A stretch of 64,000 bases of DNA from Tomitella fengzijianii (GTDB taxonomy: Bacteria; Actinomycetota; Actinomycetes; Mycobacteriales; Mycobacteriaceae). The stretch spans positions 740,679 to 804,678 of the forward strand of contig NZ_CP041765.1 in assembly GCF_007559025.1 (NCBI RefSeq), given 5' to 3'. A model generated the notes under the pieces. That model ran no database searches, had not been told where the DNA came from, and worked only from the letters and a program-made list of their open reading frames with translations. The position numbers were made by a program, and so were the translations under genes. This document shows, in pieces, positions 56,252-64,000 of the stretch. Every line of letters begins with the position of its first letter. Within the stretch, counting starts at the first letter, position 1.

Positions 56252-58354
56252 GTGGCACAGGACGTGCTAACCGACCTCAAGAAGGTCCGCAATATCGGCA
56301 TCATGGCGCACATCGATGCCGGCAAGACCACGACCACCGAGCGCATCCTCTACTACACCGGTATCAACTACAAGATCGGTGAGACGCACGACGGTGGCGC
56401 CACGATGGACTGGATGGAGCAGGAGCAGGAGCGGGGGATCACGATCACCTCCGCCGCCACCACCTGTTTCTGGAAAGACACCCAGATCAACATCATCGAC
56501 ACGCCGGGTCACGTCGACTTCACCGTCGAGGTGGAGCGTTCGCTGCGCGTGCTCGACGGCGCCGTCGCGGTGTTCGACGGCAAGGAGGGTGTCGAGCCGC
56601 AGTCCGAGCAGGTCTGGCGCCAGGCCGAGAAGTACGACGTCCCCCGCATCTGCTTCGTCAACAAGATGGACAAGCTGGGCGCGGACTTCTTCTTCACGGT
56701 GCGCACCATCGAGGAGCGCCTCGGCGCGACGCCGCTGGTCCTGCAGGTGCCGATCGGTGCCGAGGACCACTTCGACGGTGTCGTCGACCTCGTCGAGATG
56801 AAGGCGCTCACCTGGCGCGGCACCGTGGCGCCGGGCACCGAGCCCGTCGTCGAGGAGATCCCCGCGGACCTCCAGGAGACGGTCGACGAGTACCGGGAGA
56901 AGCTCCTCGAGGCGGTCGCGGAGACCGACGAGGCCCTGATGGAGAAGTACTTCGGCGGCGACGAGCTCACCGTCGAGGAGATCAAGGGCGCCATCCGCAA
57001 GGTCACCATCGCCAGCGAGCAGTACCCGGTGCTGTGCGGCACGGCGTTCAAGAACAAGGGCATCGAGCCGATGCTCGACGCGGTCCTCGACTACCTGCCG
57101 ACCCCGGTGGACGTCGAGGCGGTGCAGGGCCACGCGGTGGACAACCCCGAAGAGGTCCTCGTACGGCACCCGTCCAAGGACGAGCCGTTCGCGGGTCTCG
57201 CGTTCAAGGTCGCGGCGCACCCGTTCTTCGGCAAGCTCACCTACGTGCGCGTCTACTCGGGCCACATCGCCTCCGGCACCCAGGTCATCAACTCGACCAA
57301 GGGCAAGAAGGAGCGCATCGGCAAGCTCTTCCAGATGCACTCCAACAAGGAGAACGCCATCGATGAGGCCCAGGCCGGCCACATCTACGCGTTCATCGGG
57401 CTCAAGGACGTCACCACCGGTGACACGCTCTGCGATCCGGCCAACCCGATCATCCTCGAGTCGATGTCCTTCCCGGAGCCGGTCATCGAGGTGGCCATCG
57501 AGCCCAAGACCAAGTCCGACCAGGAGAAGCTCGGCACCGCGATCCAGCGGCTCGTCGACGAGGACCCCACCTTCAAGGTGCACCTCGACGACGAGACCGG
57601 CCAGACCGTCATCGGCGGTATGGGCGAGCTGCACCTGGACGTGTTCGTCGACCGCATGCGGCGCGAGTTCAAGGTCGAGGCCAACATCGGCAAGCCGCAG
57701 GTGGCCTACCGCGAGACCATCCGCAAGACCGTGGAGAAGTACGACTACACCCACAAGAAGCAGACGGGCGGCTCGGGCCAGTTCGCGAAGGTCATCATCA
57801 AGCTGGAGCCCTGGGAGGGCGAGGAAGGCGAGACCTACTCCTTCGAGAGCAAGGTGACCGGCGGTCGCGTGCCGCGCGAGTACATCCCGTCGGTCGATGC
57901 CGGCATCCAGGACGCCATGCAGTACGGTGTGCTGGCCGGGTACCCCATGGTCAACGTCAAGGCAACGCTGCTCGACGGCGCCTACCACGAGGTGGACTCC
58001 TCGGAGATGGCGTTCAAGGTCGCCGGGTCGATGGCCTTCAAGGAGGCCGCGCCGAAGGCCAAGGCGGTCATCCTCGAACCGCTGATGGCGGTCGAGGTCA
58101 TCACGCCCGAGGACTACATGGGCGAGGTGATCGGTGACCTGAACTCCCGCCGTGGCCAGATCCAGGCCATGGAGGAACGCAGCGGTGCCAGGGTCGTCAA
58201 GGCCACGGTTCCGTTGTCGGAGATGTTCGGCTACGTCGGAGACCTTCGGTCGAAGACACAGGGCCGAGCGAACTACACCATGGTGTTCGACTCCTACGCC
58301 GAGGTTCCCGCGAACGTCGCCAAGGAGATCGTCGCGAAGGCGCACGGAGAGTAA
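56252..58354 (+). CDS. fusA: Elongation factor G
   Basis: 700-aa translational GTPase that drives translocation and, with RRF, ribosome recycling. G1 is [10 protein letters not shown]2 is [12 protein letters not shown]3 is DTPGHVDF and G4 is NKMD. Domains II-V are complete, ending in [23 protein letters not shown]. The GTG at 56252 with GGGGAAG upstream gives the standard EF-G N-terminus; the frame is open back to 56156, but that extension is not EF-G-like. There is one copy in the window, with no sign of a resistance-type variant. Confidence 0.99.
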   Translation: MAQDVLTDLKKVRNIGIMAHIDAGKTTTTERILYYTGINYKIGETHDGGATMDWMEQEQERGITITSAATTCFWKDTQINIIDTPGHVDFTVEVERSLRVLDGAVAVFDGKEGVEPQSEQVWRQAEKYDVPRICFVNKMDKLGADFFFTVRTIEERLGATPLVLQVPIGAEDHFDGVVDLVEMKALTWRGTVAPGTEPVVEEIPADLQETVDEYREKLLEAVAETDEALMEKYFGGDELTVEEIKGAIRKVTIASEQYPVLCGTAFKNKGIEPMLDAVLDYLPTPVDVEAVQGHAVDNPEEVLVRHPSKDEPFAGLAFKVAAHPFFGKLTYVRVYSGHIASGTQVINSTKGKKERIGKLFQMHSNKENAIDEAQAGHIYAFIGLKDVTTGDTLCDPANPIILESMSFPEPVIEVAIEPKTKSDQEKLGTAIQRLVDEDPTFKVHLDDETGQTVIGGMGELHLDVFVDRMRREFKVEANIGKPQVAYRETIRKTVEKYDYTHKKQTGGSGQFAKVIIKLEPWEGEEGETYSFESKVTGGRVPREYIPSVDAGIQDAMQYGVLAGYPMVNVKATLLDGAYHEVDSSEMAFKVAGSMAFKEAAPKAKAVILEPLMAVEVITPEDYMGEVIGDLNSRRGQIQAMEERSGARVVKATVPLSEMFGYVGDLRSKTQGRANYTMVFDSYAEVPANVAKEIVAKAHGE

Positions 58355-58406
58355 TCTCCGTCTCATCGCGCGCCGGACACCAGGGCGACGGTGGGATACT
58401 GCACTG

Positions 58407-58421
58407 TTGACACGCCGTGTC
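58407..58421 (+). promoter_or_regulatory. TTGACA box with GACACG palindrome upstream of tuf
   Basis: A perfect -35-like TTGACA (58407-58412) overlaps the perfect palindrome GACACG-C-CGTGTC (58409-58421), about 140 nt upstream of tuf. No convincing -10 lies 16-18 nt downstream, so this is a weak promoter call within the 206-nt fusA-tuf gap. Confidence 0.3.
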
Positions 58422-58560
58422 GGATCCATGCAGGGATCGGCACACCGTGTCCGCGGTGGTTCCCGCCGGTCGGGCCCTGTGCACGACCAGAAGTACTGAC
58501 CAGAACATCAACTGCACTGCTGCCAGGCAGCACGCAACAATGAGTCCAGGAGGACAACCA

Positions 58561-59751
58561 GTGGCGAAGGCGAAGTTCGAGCGGACGAAGCCGCACGTCA
58601 ACATCGGGACCATCGGTCACGTTGACCACGGCAAGACCACCACCACCGCTGCCATCACCAAGGTGCTCGCGGATGCGTTCCCCGACCTCAACGAGCCGTC
58701 GGCGTTCGACACGATCGACAAGGCGCCCGAGGAGAAGGCTCGTGGCATCACGATCAACATCTCCCACGTCGAGTACCAGACCGACAAGCGCCACTACGCG
58801 CACGTCGACGCCCCCGGTCACGCGGACTACATCAAGAACATGATCACCGGTGCCGCCCAGATGGACGGCGCGATCCTGGTCGTGGCCGCCACCGACGGCC
58901 CGATGCCGCAGACGCGTGAGCACGTGCTGCTCGCCCGTCAGGTCGGCGTGCCCTACATCCTGGTCGCCCTGAACAAGGCCGACATGGTCGACGACGAGGA
59001 GATCCTCGAGCTCGTCGAGATGGAGGTCCGCGAGCTGCTGGCCAGCCAGGACTTCGACGAGGACGCGCCGATCATCCCGATCTCCGCGCTCAAGGCGCTC
59101 GAGGGCGACGAGAAGTGGACGCAGTCCGTCCTCGACCTGATGAAGGCCGTCGACGATTCCATCCCGGACCCGGTGCGCGACACCGAGCACCCGTTCCTGA
59201 TGCCCGTCGAGGACGTCTTCACGATCACGGGCCGCGGCACGGTCGTCACCGGCCGCATCGAGCGTGGCGTGGTCAACGTCAACGAGGACGTCGAGCTCAT
59301 CGGCATCAAGCCCGAGTCCACCAAGACCACGGTCACGGGCATCGAGATGTTCCGCAAGCTGCTCGACCAGGGCCAGGCGGGCGACAATGTGGGCCTGCTG
59401 GTGCGCGGCATCAAGCGTGAGGACGTCGAGCGCGGCCAGGTCGTCATCAAGCCGGGCGCCTACACCCCGCACACCGAGTTCGAGGGCCAGGCCTACATCC
59501 TGTCCAAGGACGAGGGCGGCCGTCACACGCCGTTCTTCAACAACTACCGCCCGCAGTTCTACTTCCGCACCACCGACGTCACCGGCGTCGTGGAGCTGCC
59601 GGAGGGCACCGAGATGGTCATGCCCGGTGACAACACCGACATGTCCGTCAAGCTGATCCAGCCGGTCGCCATGGACGAGGGCCTGCGCTTCGCGATCCGC
59701 GAGGGTGGCCGCACCGTGGGTGCCGGCCGCGTCACGAAGATCATCAAGTGA
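58561..59751 (+). CDS. tuf: Elongation factor Tu
   Basis: 396-aa EF-Tu, which delivers aminoacyl-tRNA to the ribosome. GTPase motifs: GHVDHGKTT (20-28), the switch region [25 protein letters not shown] and NKADMVDD. Domains II and III are complete to [21 protein letters not shown]. The GTG at 58561 has a strong AGGAGG 6 nt upstream; the frame is open to 58417, but the extra residues are not EF-Tu sequence. It ends the str operon, with a 17-bp terminator stem after it. Confidence 0.99.
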   Translation: MAKAKFERTKPHVNIGTIGHVDHGKTTTTAAITKVLADAFPDLNEPSAFDTIDKAPEEKARGITINISHVEYQTDKRHYAHVDAPGHADYIKNMITGAAQMDGAILVVAATDGPMPQTREHVLLARQVGVPYILVALNKADMVDDEEILELVEMEVRELLASQDFDEDAPIIPISALKALEGDEKWTQSVLDLMKAVDDSIPDPVRDTEHPFLMPVEDVFTITGRGTVVTGRIERGVVNVNEDVELIGIKPESTKTTVTGIEMFRKLLDQGQAGDNVGLLVRGIKREDVERGQVVIKPGAYTPHTEFEGQAYILSKDEGGRHTPFFNNYRPQFYFRTTDVTGVVELPEGTEMVMPGDNTDMSVKLIQPVAMDEGLRFAIREGGRTVGAGRVTKIIK

Positions 59752-59768
59752 TCGACTGACCACAGCCG

Positions 59769-59807
59769 ACGAGCGGCGCCGATCCGGACAGGATCGGCGC
59801 CGCTCGT
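59769..59807. terminator. Terminator after tuf
   Basis: Perfect 17-bp stem ACGAGCGGCGCCGATCC / GGATCGGCGCCGCTCGT with a 5-nt loop, followed by CTCTGTTCTG. It lies between convergent tuf and the Asp23 operon and can act on both strands. Confidence 0.9.
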
Positions 59808-59830
59808 CTCTGTTCTGCCGGTGTCCCCGG

Positions 59831-60436
59831 TCAGCCGCTGACCCGTCCGGGCTGCCCGGTCGGGGGCCGCTGCGGCTTCGACAGCTCCAGCAGCACGCGC
59901 AGGCGCGGGGCGGAGGACCCGAGCGTCGCCGCCAGGTGGTCCGCGGCACCGGCCGCACCCCGTCGGATCTCGTCGGGGTCGGAGTCGGCCGCCGCCCGGA
60001 CAGCCACCGTGATGACCGTGCCGCCGCCCGATGCCCGCGCGGTGGCGGAAGCGTTCTCGACGCCGGCGATCGCCGCGAACTCGCCCGACACCGCGGAGCA
60101 CAGCGCGGACGGTTCCACCGCGGCCCGGCCGAGCGGCGAGGAGCCGAGCGTGATCCGCCGCGCGCGGCGGGGGCGCAGGTAGGCCACGAGGATCGCCGCC
60201 CCCGTCACCAGGGCCAGGGCCCCGGCGGCGAGCAGGGCCCACGGCCACCAGGACTGCGCGGGCGCGAAGTAGTACCAGCGTCTGTCCAGGTGGATCGACC
60301 ACGCGGCGGACAGGTCCAGTCCCGCCCACAATGCGATGCCGTATGCGCCCGCGGCGGTCGACGCAGCCCCGACGAGCGCGGTGACCGCGCGTGCGACGGC
60401 CTCGAGCGCGCGCCCGGGGCTCCGGCGACCGGTCAC
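59831..60436 (-). CDS. AmaP-like alkaline-shock membrane anchor protein
   Basis: 201-aa protein with two N-terminal membrane segments ([21 protein letters not shown] and [22 protein letters not shown]), then a soluble domain with a [21 protein letters not shown] pattern. The layout is that of AmaP, which anchors Asp23 at the membrane in Firmicutes. The GTG at 60436 overlaps the upstream stop (GTGA) and is preferred over longer in-frame starts that read into the neighbour. It is the last gene of the envelope-stress operon. The last ~15 residues are Pro/Gly-rich. Confidence 0.75.
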   Translation of the reverse strand: MTGRRSPGRALEAVARAVTALVGAASTAAGAYGIALWAGLDLSAAWSIHLDRRWYYFAPAQSWWPWALLAAGALALVTGAAILVAYLRPRRARRITLGSSPLGRAAVEPSALCSAVSGEFAAIAGVENASATARASGGGTVITVAVRAAADSDPDEIRRGAAGAADHLAATLGSSAPRLRVLLELSKPQRPPTGQPGRVSG

Positions 60437-61044
60437 CGTACCCGCCCGCTTCCGGGGCGGTTCTGCGTGGGCAGGACCCGGACGATGCGGACCCGCGGAA
60501 TGGGCGTCGGGTGCAGCGTGCGGGTGAACGGCTCGACACGCTCGCGGACGAGCTCCGCGAGCGCGGTGTCTCCGGGCGGAGGGTCCCCGGGGCGCTCGGG
60601 CACGGTGACCGTCACCTGGACGCGGCGGCGGGTCGCGGTGGTCCGTGCGGAGTCCACGGCGGTCACCTGCTGCGCCCGCGCGCTGCAGGCTCGGGCGACG
60701 GCCGTCTCCGACAGCCACACCGGGGGATCGGCGGCCGTGCGGATGTGCGTGCGCCGACGGGGGCGGAACGCGGCCACCAACGCGACGACACCGACGACGA
60801 CGGACGTGGGTGCCGCGTAGTACATCCAGGTCCGCCACGTCAGGCCGGAGATCCAGGTGGTCGCCGGGGCCAGCCACGGGGCGCTGGCCAAGATCCCGTG
60901 GTAGATGAGCAGTTCGCGCAGGGCGACGACGCCGGCGGCGAGGAGGCCGATGCCGACGAGCACCATCGTCACCGCGGCTGCGGGCGCCGCGCGCGGTTCC
61001 GGCGCGGCGCCCGCCCCGGAGCCGGCCGGGGCCGTGGTCGTCAT
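60433..61044 (-). CDS. DUF6286-type membrane protein
   Basis: 203-aa protein. An Ala/Pro-rich leader precedes two hydrophobic segments (VTMVLVGIGLLAAGVVALREL and YYAAPTSVVVGVVALVAAF), a basic RPRRRTH stretch, and a soluble C-terminal domain (RRRVQVTVTVPERPGDPP...). The pattern fits DUF6286, found next to Asp23 proteins in actinobacteria; function unknown. The ATG overlaps the upstream Asp23 stop (ATGA), and its own stop overlaps the AmaP-like gene. It looks like a distant paralogue of that neighbour: both have two helices followed by a similar soluble domain. Confidence 0.78.
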   Translation of the reverse strand: MTTTAPAGSGAGAAPEPRAAPAAAVTMVLVGIGLLAAGVVALRELLIYHGILASAPWLAPATTWISGLTWRTWMYYAAPTSVVVGVVALVAAFRPRRRTHIRTAADPPVWLSETAVARACSARAQQVTAVDSARTTATRRRVQVTVTVPERPGDPPPGDTALAELVRERVEPFTRTLHPTPIPRVRIVRVLPTQNRPGSGRVR

Positions 61045-61469
61045 GTCACGCGGCGGGCGATGGCCTCGCCCGCCGGGACCGAAGGTGCGATCCGCTCGAC
61101 GGTGACATCGACCTGGCGGACGTGCAGGCCCGTCAGCTCCTCGATGCGGTCGGCGACCCGGGTCTGTACGGACTCCGTGAGCGACGGCAGGGAGACCGGC
61201 CACCGGGTGGCTATCCGTACCGCCACGGCGGCCTCGGCGCCGTCGATCACGGCGAGCGCGCGCGGCAGGCCGCGGCCGCGGACCCGGTCGAGCCCCTCGG
61301 ACGACCGGACGACGCCGTCGACGGCGAGCACCTCGGCGCACGCGATGCGCGAGACGACGCGGTCGCGGATGACGAGGGTGCCGCGGGAGCCGGGCCCCCC
61401 GTCGTCGGCCGGTGTGCCGTCGGCGGGCGCGCTGTGCGTTGCCTCCGTCGTGGTCCGGGGCTCAGCCAC
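61041..61469 (-). CDS. Asp23/Gls24-family envelope stress protein (second copy)
   Basis: 142-aa protein with a ~30-residue disordered leader and an Asp23/Gls24 domain: GTLVIRDRVVSRIACAEVLAVDGVV, a central strand AVAVRIATRWPVSLPSL, and ADRIEELTGLHVRQVDVTVERI. Asp23 proteins form membrane-associated layers in other Gram-positives. The GTG at 61469 overlaps the upstream 59-aa gene by 8 nt. It is more divergent than the first copy at 61715-62215, mainly in the loop before the central strand. Confidence 0.85.
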   Translation of the reverse strand: MAEPRTTTEATHSAPADGTPADDGGPGSRGTLVIRDRVVSRIACAEVLAVDGVVRSSEGLDRVRGRGLPRALAVIDGAEAAVAVRIATRWPVSLPSLTESVQTRVADRIEELTGLHVRQVDVTVERIAPSVPAGEAIARRVT

Positions 61470-61641
61470 GGCCCCTGCTCCGGAGCAGTCCGGCGAGATC
61501 GATGGCGCCGTCGTGGTGTGCGCCGAGCGCGAGCCCCACCGCGCCCAGCAGCACCGCGAAGACGAACCCGAGCAGGCCGCCCGTGGTGCCCGCGATGACG
61601 AGGAGGATGCCGGCGATGAGGCCGACCGCTGCCATGCTCAT
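61462..61641 (-). CDS. Small DUF2273-like membrane protein
   Basis: 59-aa protein, nearly all hydrophobic: MSMAAVGLIAGILLVI, then GGLLGFVFAVLLGAVGLALG, with a short hydrophilic tail ending RSRGRG. Two membrane-spanning helices are predicted by eye. Its size, topology and place between two Asp23 genes fit the DUF2273 proteins of such operons. The second ATG at 61635 is an alternative start. The stop lies inside the next gene (8-nt overlap). It is easily missed because of its length. Confidence 0.72.
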   Translation of the reverse strand: MSMAAVGLIAGILLVIAGTTGGLLGFVFAVLLGAVGLALGAHHDGAIDLAGLLRSRGRG

Positions 61642-61714
61642 GGGTTCTCCTGTGGATCGGTGTGGCGGGCGTGGCGGATGGCGCCGGCCGCACGCGCCCG
61701 GCGCCGGGCGGGCG

Positions 61715-62215
61715 TCACTGGACGCGCGACGGGTACTCGGCGTCGGAGACTTCGTCCTCGGAGGGCAGATGGACGTCGTAGACGGTGACGTTGACCTCGA
61801 CGACCTCCAGTCCGGTCATCCGCTCGACCGCGTCGATCACGTTGCGGCGGATCGCGGCGCCCAGGTCGTAGATGGGCACCCCGTAATCCGCGACGATGCC
61901 GATGTCGATGGCCGCCTGGCGTTCGCCCACCTCGACGGCCACACCCTGCGAGTGGTTGACGCGGGCGCCGGGGATCCGCCCGCGCAGCGCCTCGACCGCG
62001 CGTGCGGTACCGCCGCCCAGCGCGTGCACGCCGTCCACCTGCCGGGTGGCGGTGCCCGCGATCTTGGACACCACGGTGTCGGTGAGGATGGTGCGGCCCT
62101 GGTCGGTCACCAGCTGCGTCGATGCGGAGCCCGCCTGCGGTGCTGCGGCCAGGGGCCGTGGTCCGCGCTCCGGGCCGGTGCTGCCGGGCTGGGCGGAGGA
62201 AGCGGGTGTCGCCAT
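61715..62215 (-). CDS. Asp23/Gls24-family envelope stress protein (first copy)
   Basis: 166-aa Asp23/Gls24 protein. A ~35-residue Pro/Ser/Gly leader precedes the domain: GRTILTDTVVSKIAGTATRQVDGVHAL, VNHSQGVAVEVGERQAAIDIGIVADYGVPIYDLG, and VERMTGLEVVEVNVTVYDVHL. It is the first gene of the operon. GGAG lies 8 nt upstream of the ATG. The 73-nt gap to the small membrane-protein gene is the only real spacer within the operon. The conserved acidic C-terminus (PSEDEVSDAEYPSRVQ) is typical of actinobacterial members. Confidence 0.9.
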   Translation of the reverse strand: MATPASSAQPGSTGPERGPRPLAAAPQAGSASTQLVTDQGRTILTDTVVSKIAGTATRQVDGVHALGGGTARAVEALRGRIPGARVNHSQGVAVEVGERQAAIDIGIVADYGVPIYDLGAAIRRNVIDAVERMTGLEVVEVNVTVYDVHLPSEDEVSDAEYPSRVQ

Positions 62216-62375
62216 GGTGTTGCTCCAGTCGTGATCACGCCGTCGGTGGTTTCCGGTGCTGTGCGGGCGCGGCCTGGCTGTTGCACCGGTCGCCGCGTCG
62301 GGGCCGTCGTGGGCACCCCTGCAATCGTACGGCGGATCCCGGCGCGGGCGGGTGCAGTATGAATGGGGTGCCCGG

Positions 62376-63509
62376 TCAGGCCCACACGGTGTCGATGTCG
62401 GTGTACTCGCGCGGCGGCGCGGACGGGACGGGTGCGGGCGTGCGCGAGAAGCGGGGGGCGGGCATCGGCTGGACGACGCCGTCGAGGTCGGCGAGGATCC
62501 CGCGGGCGGCGACGTGCGGATCGCCGGCGGCCTCGCCGAAGCTGAGGACGGGCGTTGCGCAGGCGTCGGTGCCGTCGAACACCGCGGCCCACTCGTCGCG
62601 GGTCTTCGTGGCGAAGGCGTCGACGAGTGTCGCGCGCAGCTCCGGCCAGCGCTTGCGGTCCTGCTGCGGGGGCACCGAATCGGGATCGATCCCGAGGCCG
62701 TCGAGCAGCCGGGCGAAGAACTGCGGCTCGATGGCGCCGACGGCGAAGTAGCCGCCGTCGGCGCACTCGTAGGTGTCGTAGAACGGGGCGCCGCCGTCGA
62801 GCAGGTTCGCGCCGCGTTCGTCGCTCCACATTCCGCGGCCGCGCCACGACCACATCATCTGCGCCAGCAGTGTGGATCCGTCGATCATCGCCGCGTCCAC
62901 CACCTGCCCCCGGCCGGAGACGGTGGCCTCGTGCATCGCGGCGAGGATGCCGAAGACGAGGAACATCGAACCGCCGCCGAAATCGCCGACCAGGTTGAGC
63001 GGGGGCACCGGACGCTCGCCCGGCCGGCCGATCGCGTGCAGCACGCCGGTGAGGCTGATGTAGTTCATGTCGTGGCCGGCGCGCTGCGCCATCGGGCCGT
63101 CCTGGCCCCAGCCGGTCATGCGCCCGTAGACGAGCCGCGGGTTGCGGGCCAGGCACTCGTCGGGGCCCAGGCCCATCCGTTCCGTGACCCCGGGGCGGAA
63201 GCCCTCGATGAGGACGTCCGCCCGCTCGATCAGGTGCAGCACCTTCTCCACGTCGGCGGCGTCCTTGAGGTTCGCGGTCACCGCACGGCGGCCTCGTTGC
63301 AGCTGATCGCCGGACGGATCGGCGCCGGCACGGTCGACGCGGACGACGTCGGCGCCGAGGTCGGCCAGGAGCATGGCCGCGTGCGGGCCGGGGCCGATCC
63401 CCGCCAACTCGACCACGCGCACGCCGTGCAGCGGGCCGCTCCGCGTAGTGGAGTCTGTGGCGGCTGCGTGGTCGGCGGGGTCGGAGGTCGTGTTCCGGGT
63501 CGGGTTCAC
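62376..63509 (-). CDS. mcr: Alpha-methylacyl-CoA racemase (CaiB/BaiF family)
   Basis: 377-aa family III CoA-transferase-fold enzyme, very like M. tuberculosis Mcr (Rv1143). The catalytic set is intact: His146 (AGHDMNY), Asp176 (LVGDFGGG) and Glu261 (GAIEPQF). It epimerises (R)- and (S)-2-methylacyl-CoA, needed before beta-oxidation of branched chains and sterol side chains, which fits the other acyl-CoA operons in the window. The GTG at 63509 has TGGAGAA 8 nt upstream and is preferred over GTG 63563, which lies in a palindrome. The first ~25 residues are a polar leader. Confidence 0.93.
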   Translation of the reverse strand: MNPTRNTTSDPADHAAATDSTTRSGPLHGVRVVELAGIGPGPHAAMLLADLGADVVRVDRAGADPSGDQLQRGRRAVTANLKDAADVEKVLHLIERADVLIEGFRPGVTERMGLGPDECLARNPRLVYGRMTGWGQDGPMAQRAGHDMNYISLTGVLHAIGRPGERPVPPLNLVGDFGGGSMFLVFGILAAMHEATVSGRGQVVDAAMIDGSTLLAQMMWSWRGRGMWSDERGANLLDGGAPFYDTYECADGGYFAVGAIEPQFFARLLDGLGIDPDSVPPQQDRKRWPELRATLVDAFATKTRDEWAAVFDGTDACATPVLSFGEAAGDPHVAARGILADLDGVVQPMPAPRFSRTPAPVPSAPPREYTDIDTVWA

Positions 63510-63549
63510 AGTGCGTTCTCCAGGGTTTCTCTCGGGTTTTCCAGGGCGT

Positions 63550-63563
63550 GTGTCCAATGACAC
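63550..63563. promoter_or_regulatory. Small palindrome at the mcr leader
   Basis: GTGTC-CAAT-GACAC (5-bp arms), 41 nt upstream of the mcr start. It shares the GTGTC half-site with the larger palindrome ~90 nt further up. Possible operator. Confidence 0.35.
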
Positions 63564-63646
63564 GATTCTGCGCAGCCTAGCAAGCGCTTGGCCGCGTTCG
63601 ACACGGTCAGGGGCCCGAGGGGGCCTGCACGTGCCCGGAAATCGGC

Positions 63647-63663
63647 TACGACACTGTGTCGTA
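63647..63663. promoter_or_regulatory. Perfect 17-nt palindrome between mcr and narK
   Basis: TACGACAC-T-GTGTCGTA: perfect 8-bp arms around one base, 138 nt upstream of mcr and 190 nt upstream of the transporter gene. Size and symmetry are those of a dimeric repressor site. It lies in the 343-nt gap 63510-63852, which holds no gene I can support. Confidence 0.5.
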
Positions 63664-63710
63664 ATTGCGAGTCGCGCACATCCGTGCGTCGCCGCGCCGG
63701 ACTCCCGTGA

Positions 63711-63764
63711 TTAGCCCGATCGGACTAGTCCGGATCGCTCACGGCGACTGCGCTGCTGGGCTAA
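63711..63764 (+). other. Nested inverted repeats upstream of the narK-like gene
   Basis: TTAGCCC (63711-63717) pairs with GGGCTAA (63758-63764); between them is the perfect 12-nt palindrome CGGACTAGTCCG (63721-63732). It could be an operator pair or a leader RNA structure for the transporter gene that starts at 63853. Confidence 0.4.
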
Positions 63765-63852
63765 GTTGTGGTCGGACGAGGCAGTTTTCGGTGGCATGCG
63801 GACGACGGGCCCGGCAGGCCAGCCTCGCAGCGACGCGATGGGGAGTATTCCC

Positions 63853-64000
63853 GTGATGATTCGGTTGGGCGCACGCGGCAATCTGTTTCTGGCCACGTTC
63901 GTGTCGATGATCGATTTCTGGGTCTGGAACGACCTCGGTCCGCTGTCCTCGCGGTATTCCGAGTCGATGTCGCTGTCGTCCTCGCAGAGCGCGATCATGG
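63853..64000 (+). CDS. NarK-like nitrate/nitrite MFS transporter (3' truncated by window edge)
   Basis: Only the first ~49 residues are visible. The segment GNLFLATFVSMIDFWVWNDLGPLSSRY, then SLSSSQSAI, is typical of the first helix and loop of NNP-family nitrate/nitrite transporters (compare NLxLATxxFxxxFWxWNxxGPL). GGAG lies 7 nt upstream of GTG 63853; ATG 63856 follows directly. The role would be nitrate uptake or nitrite export at the membrane. The rest of the gene lies outside the window, so the call rests on this short stretch. Confidence 0.68.
   Translation, partial: MMIRLGARGNLFLATFVSMIDFWVWNDLGPLSSRYSESMSLSSSQSAIM

Noticed and set aside
55272-59751. rpsL, rpsG, fusA and tuf as duplicated self-resistance targets of the NRPS product
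   Set aside because: They form the normal str operon with housekeeping sequence, and no second copies or variant residues are visible.
63665-63856. 63-codon plus-strand frame ahead of the narK-like gene
   Set aside because: No ribosome site, Arg/Ala/Ser-rich translation, and it overlaps the palindromic regulatory region.
63853-64000. A DHA-type drug exporter at the window end
   Set aside because: The visible FWVWNDLGPLSSRY segment fits the nitrate/nitrite transporter family better, though only 49 residues can be read.

Overview
The window is about 64 kb of high-GC actinobacterial chromosome. RpoB, RpoC, S12, S7, EF-G and EF-Tu read like those of the Mycobacteriales. Mycolata-type families (DUF3558 lipoproteins, fused FadE dehydrogenases, an Ltp1-like thiolase, Mcr, a mycoredoxin domain and an accA2/accD2 operon) point the same way. 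The genus cannot be fixed from the sequence alone.

Layout. (1) 1-7.3 kb: rpoB (5' end outside the window) and rpoC, closed by a strong terminator. (2) 7.3-12.4 kb: a SixA-like phosphatase, a MarR/DHA2-exporter pair, two coupled DUF3558 lipoproteins and a double-hotdog thioesterase. (3) 12.5-19.2 kb: a TetR repressor divergent from an operon that supplies every step of a beta-oxidation turn (fused acyl-CoA dehydrogenase, MaoC hydratase, HSD17B4-type SDR, SCPx-type thiolase) plus an SRPBCC protein. (4) 19.3-27.9 kb: mixed single genes, namely a methyltransferase, a polytopic membrane protein, a secreted lipase, an AcuI-like reductase, a DUF1992-mycoredoxin fusion, an unrecognised 503-aa protein and a secreted glycine-rich protein. 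(5) 28.1-38.4 kb: an operon in the same order as M. tuberculosis Rv0976c-Rv0971c (AtuA, fadE13, accD2, accA2, fadE12, echA7), preceded by a TIGR03084 gene and followed by a TetR gene. It probably carboxylates and degrades a branched acyl-CoA. (6) 38.5-54.9 kb: a four-module NRPS of 4704 aa, an MbtH-like protein and a DrrAB-type ABC exporter, all joined by 4-nt overlaps. (7) 55.3-59.8 kb: the str operon (rpsL, rpsG, fusA, tuf). (8) 59.8-62.2 kb, minus strand: an Asp23/Gls24-AmaP-type envelope-stress operon. (9) 62.4-64 kb: mcr, a palindrome-rich intergenic region, and the start of a NarK-like transporter cut by the window edge.

The main accessory item is the NRPS locus, which sits between rpoBC and the str operon. 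Its first condensation domain, its serine-type first adenylation domain and its thioesterase resemble EntF/DhbF of catecholate siderophore synthetases. No aryl-acid genes and no iron box are visible. Modules 2-4 have closely related hydrophobic-type binding codes. The product is therefore unknown: an aryl- or fatty-acyl-capped tetrapeptide is the simplest reading. No tRNA, rRNA, CRISPR array, transposase or integrase was seen.
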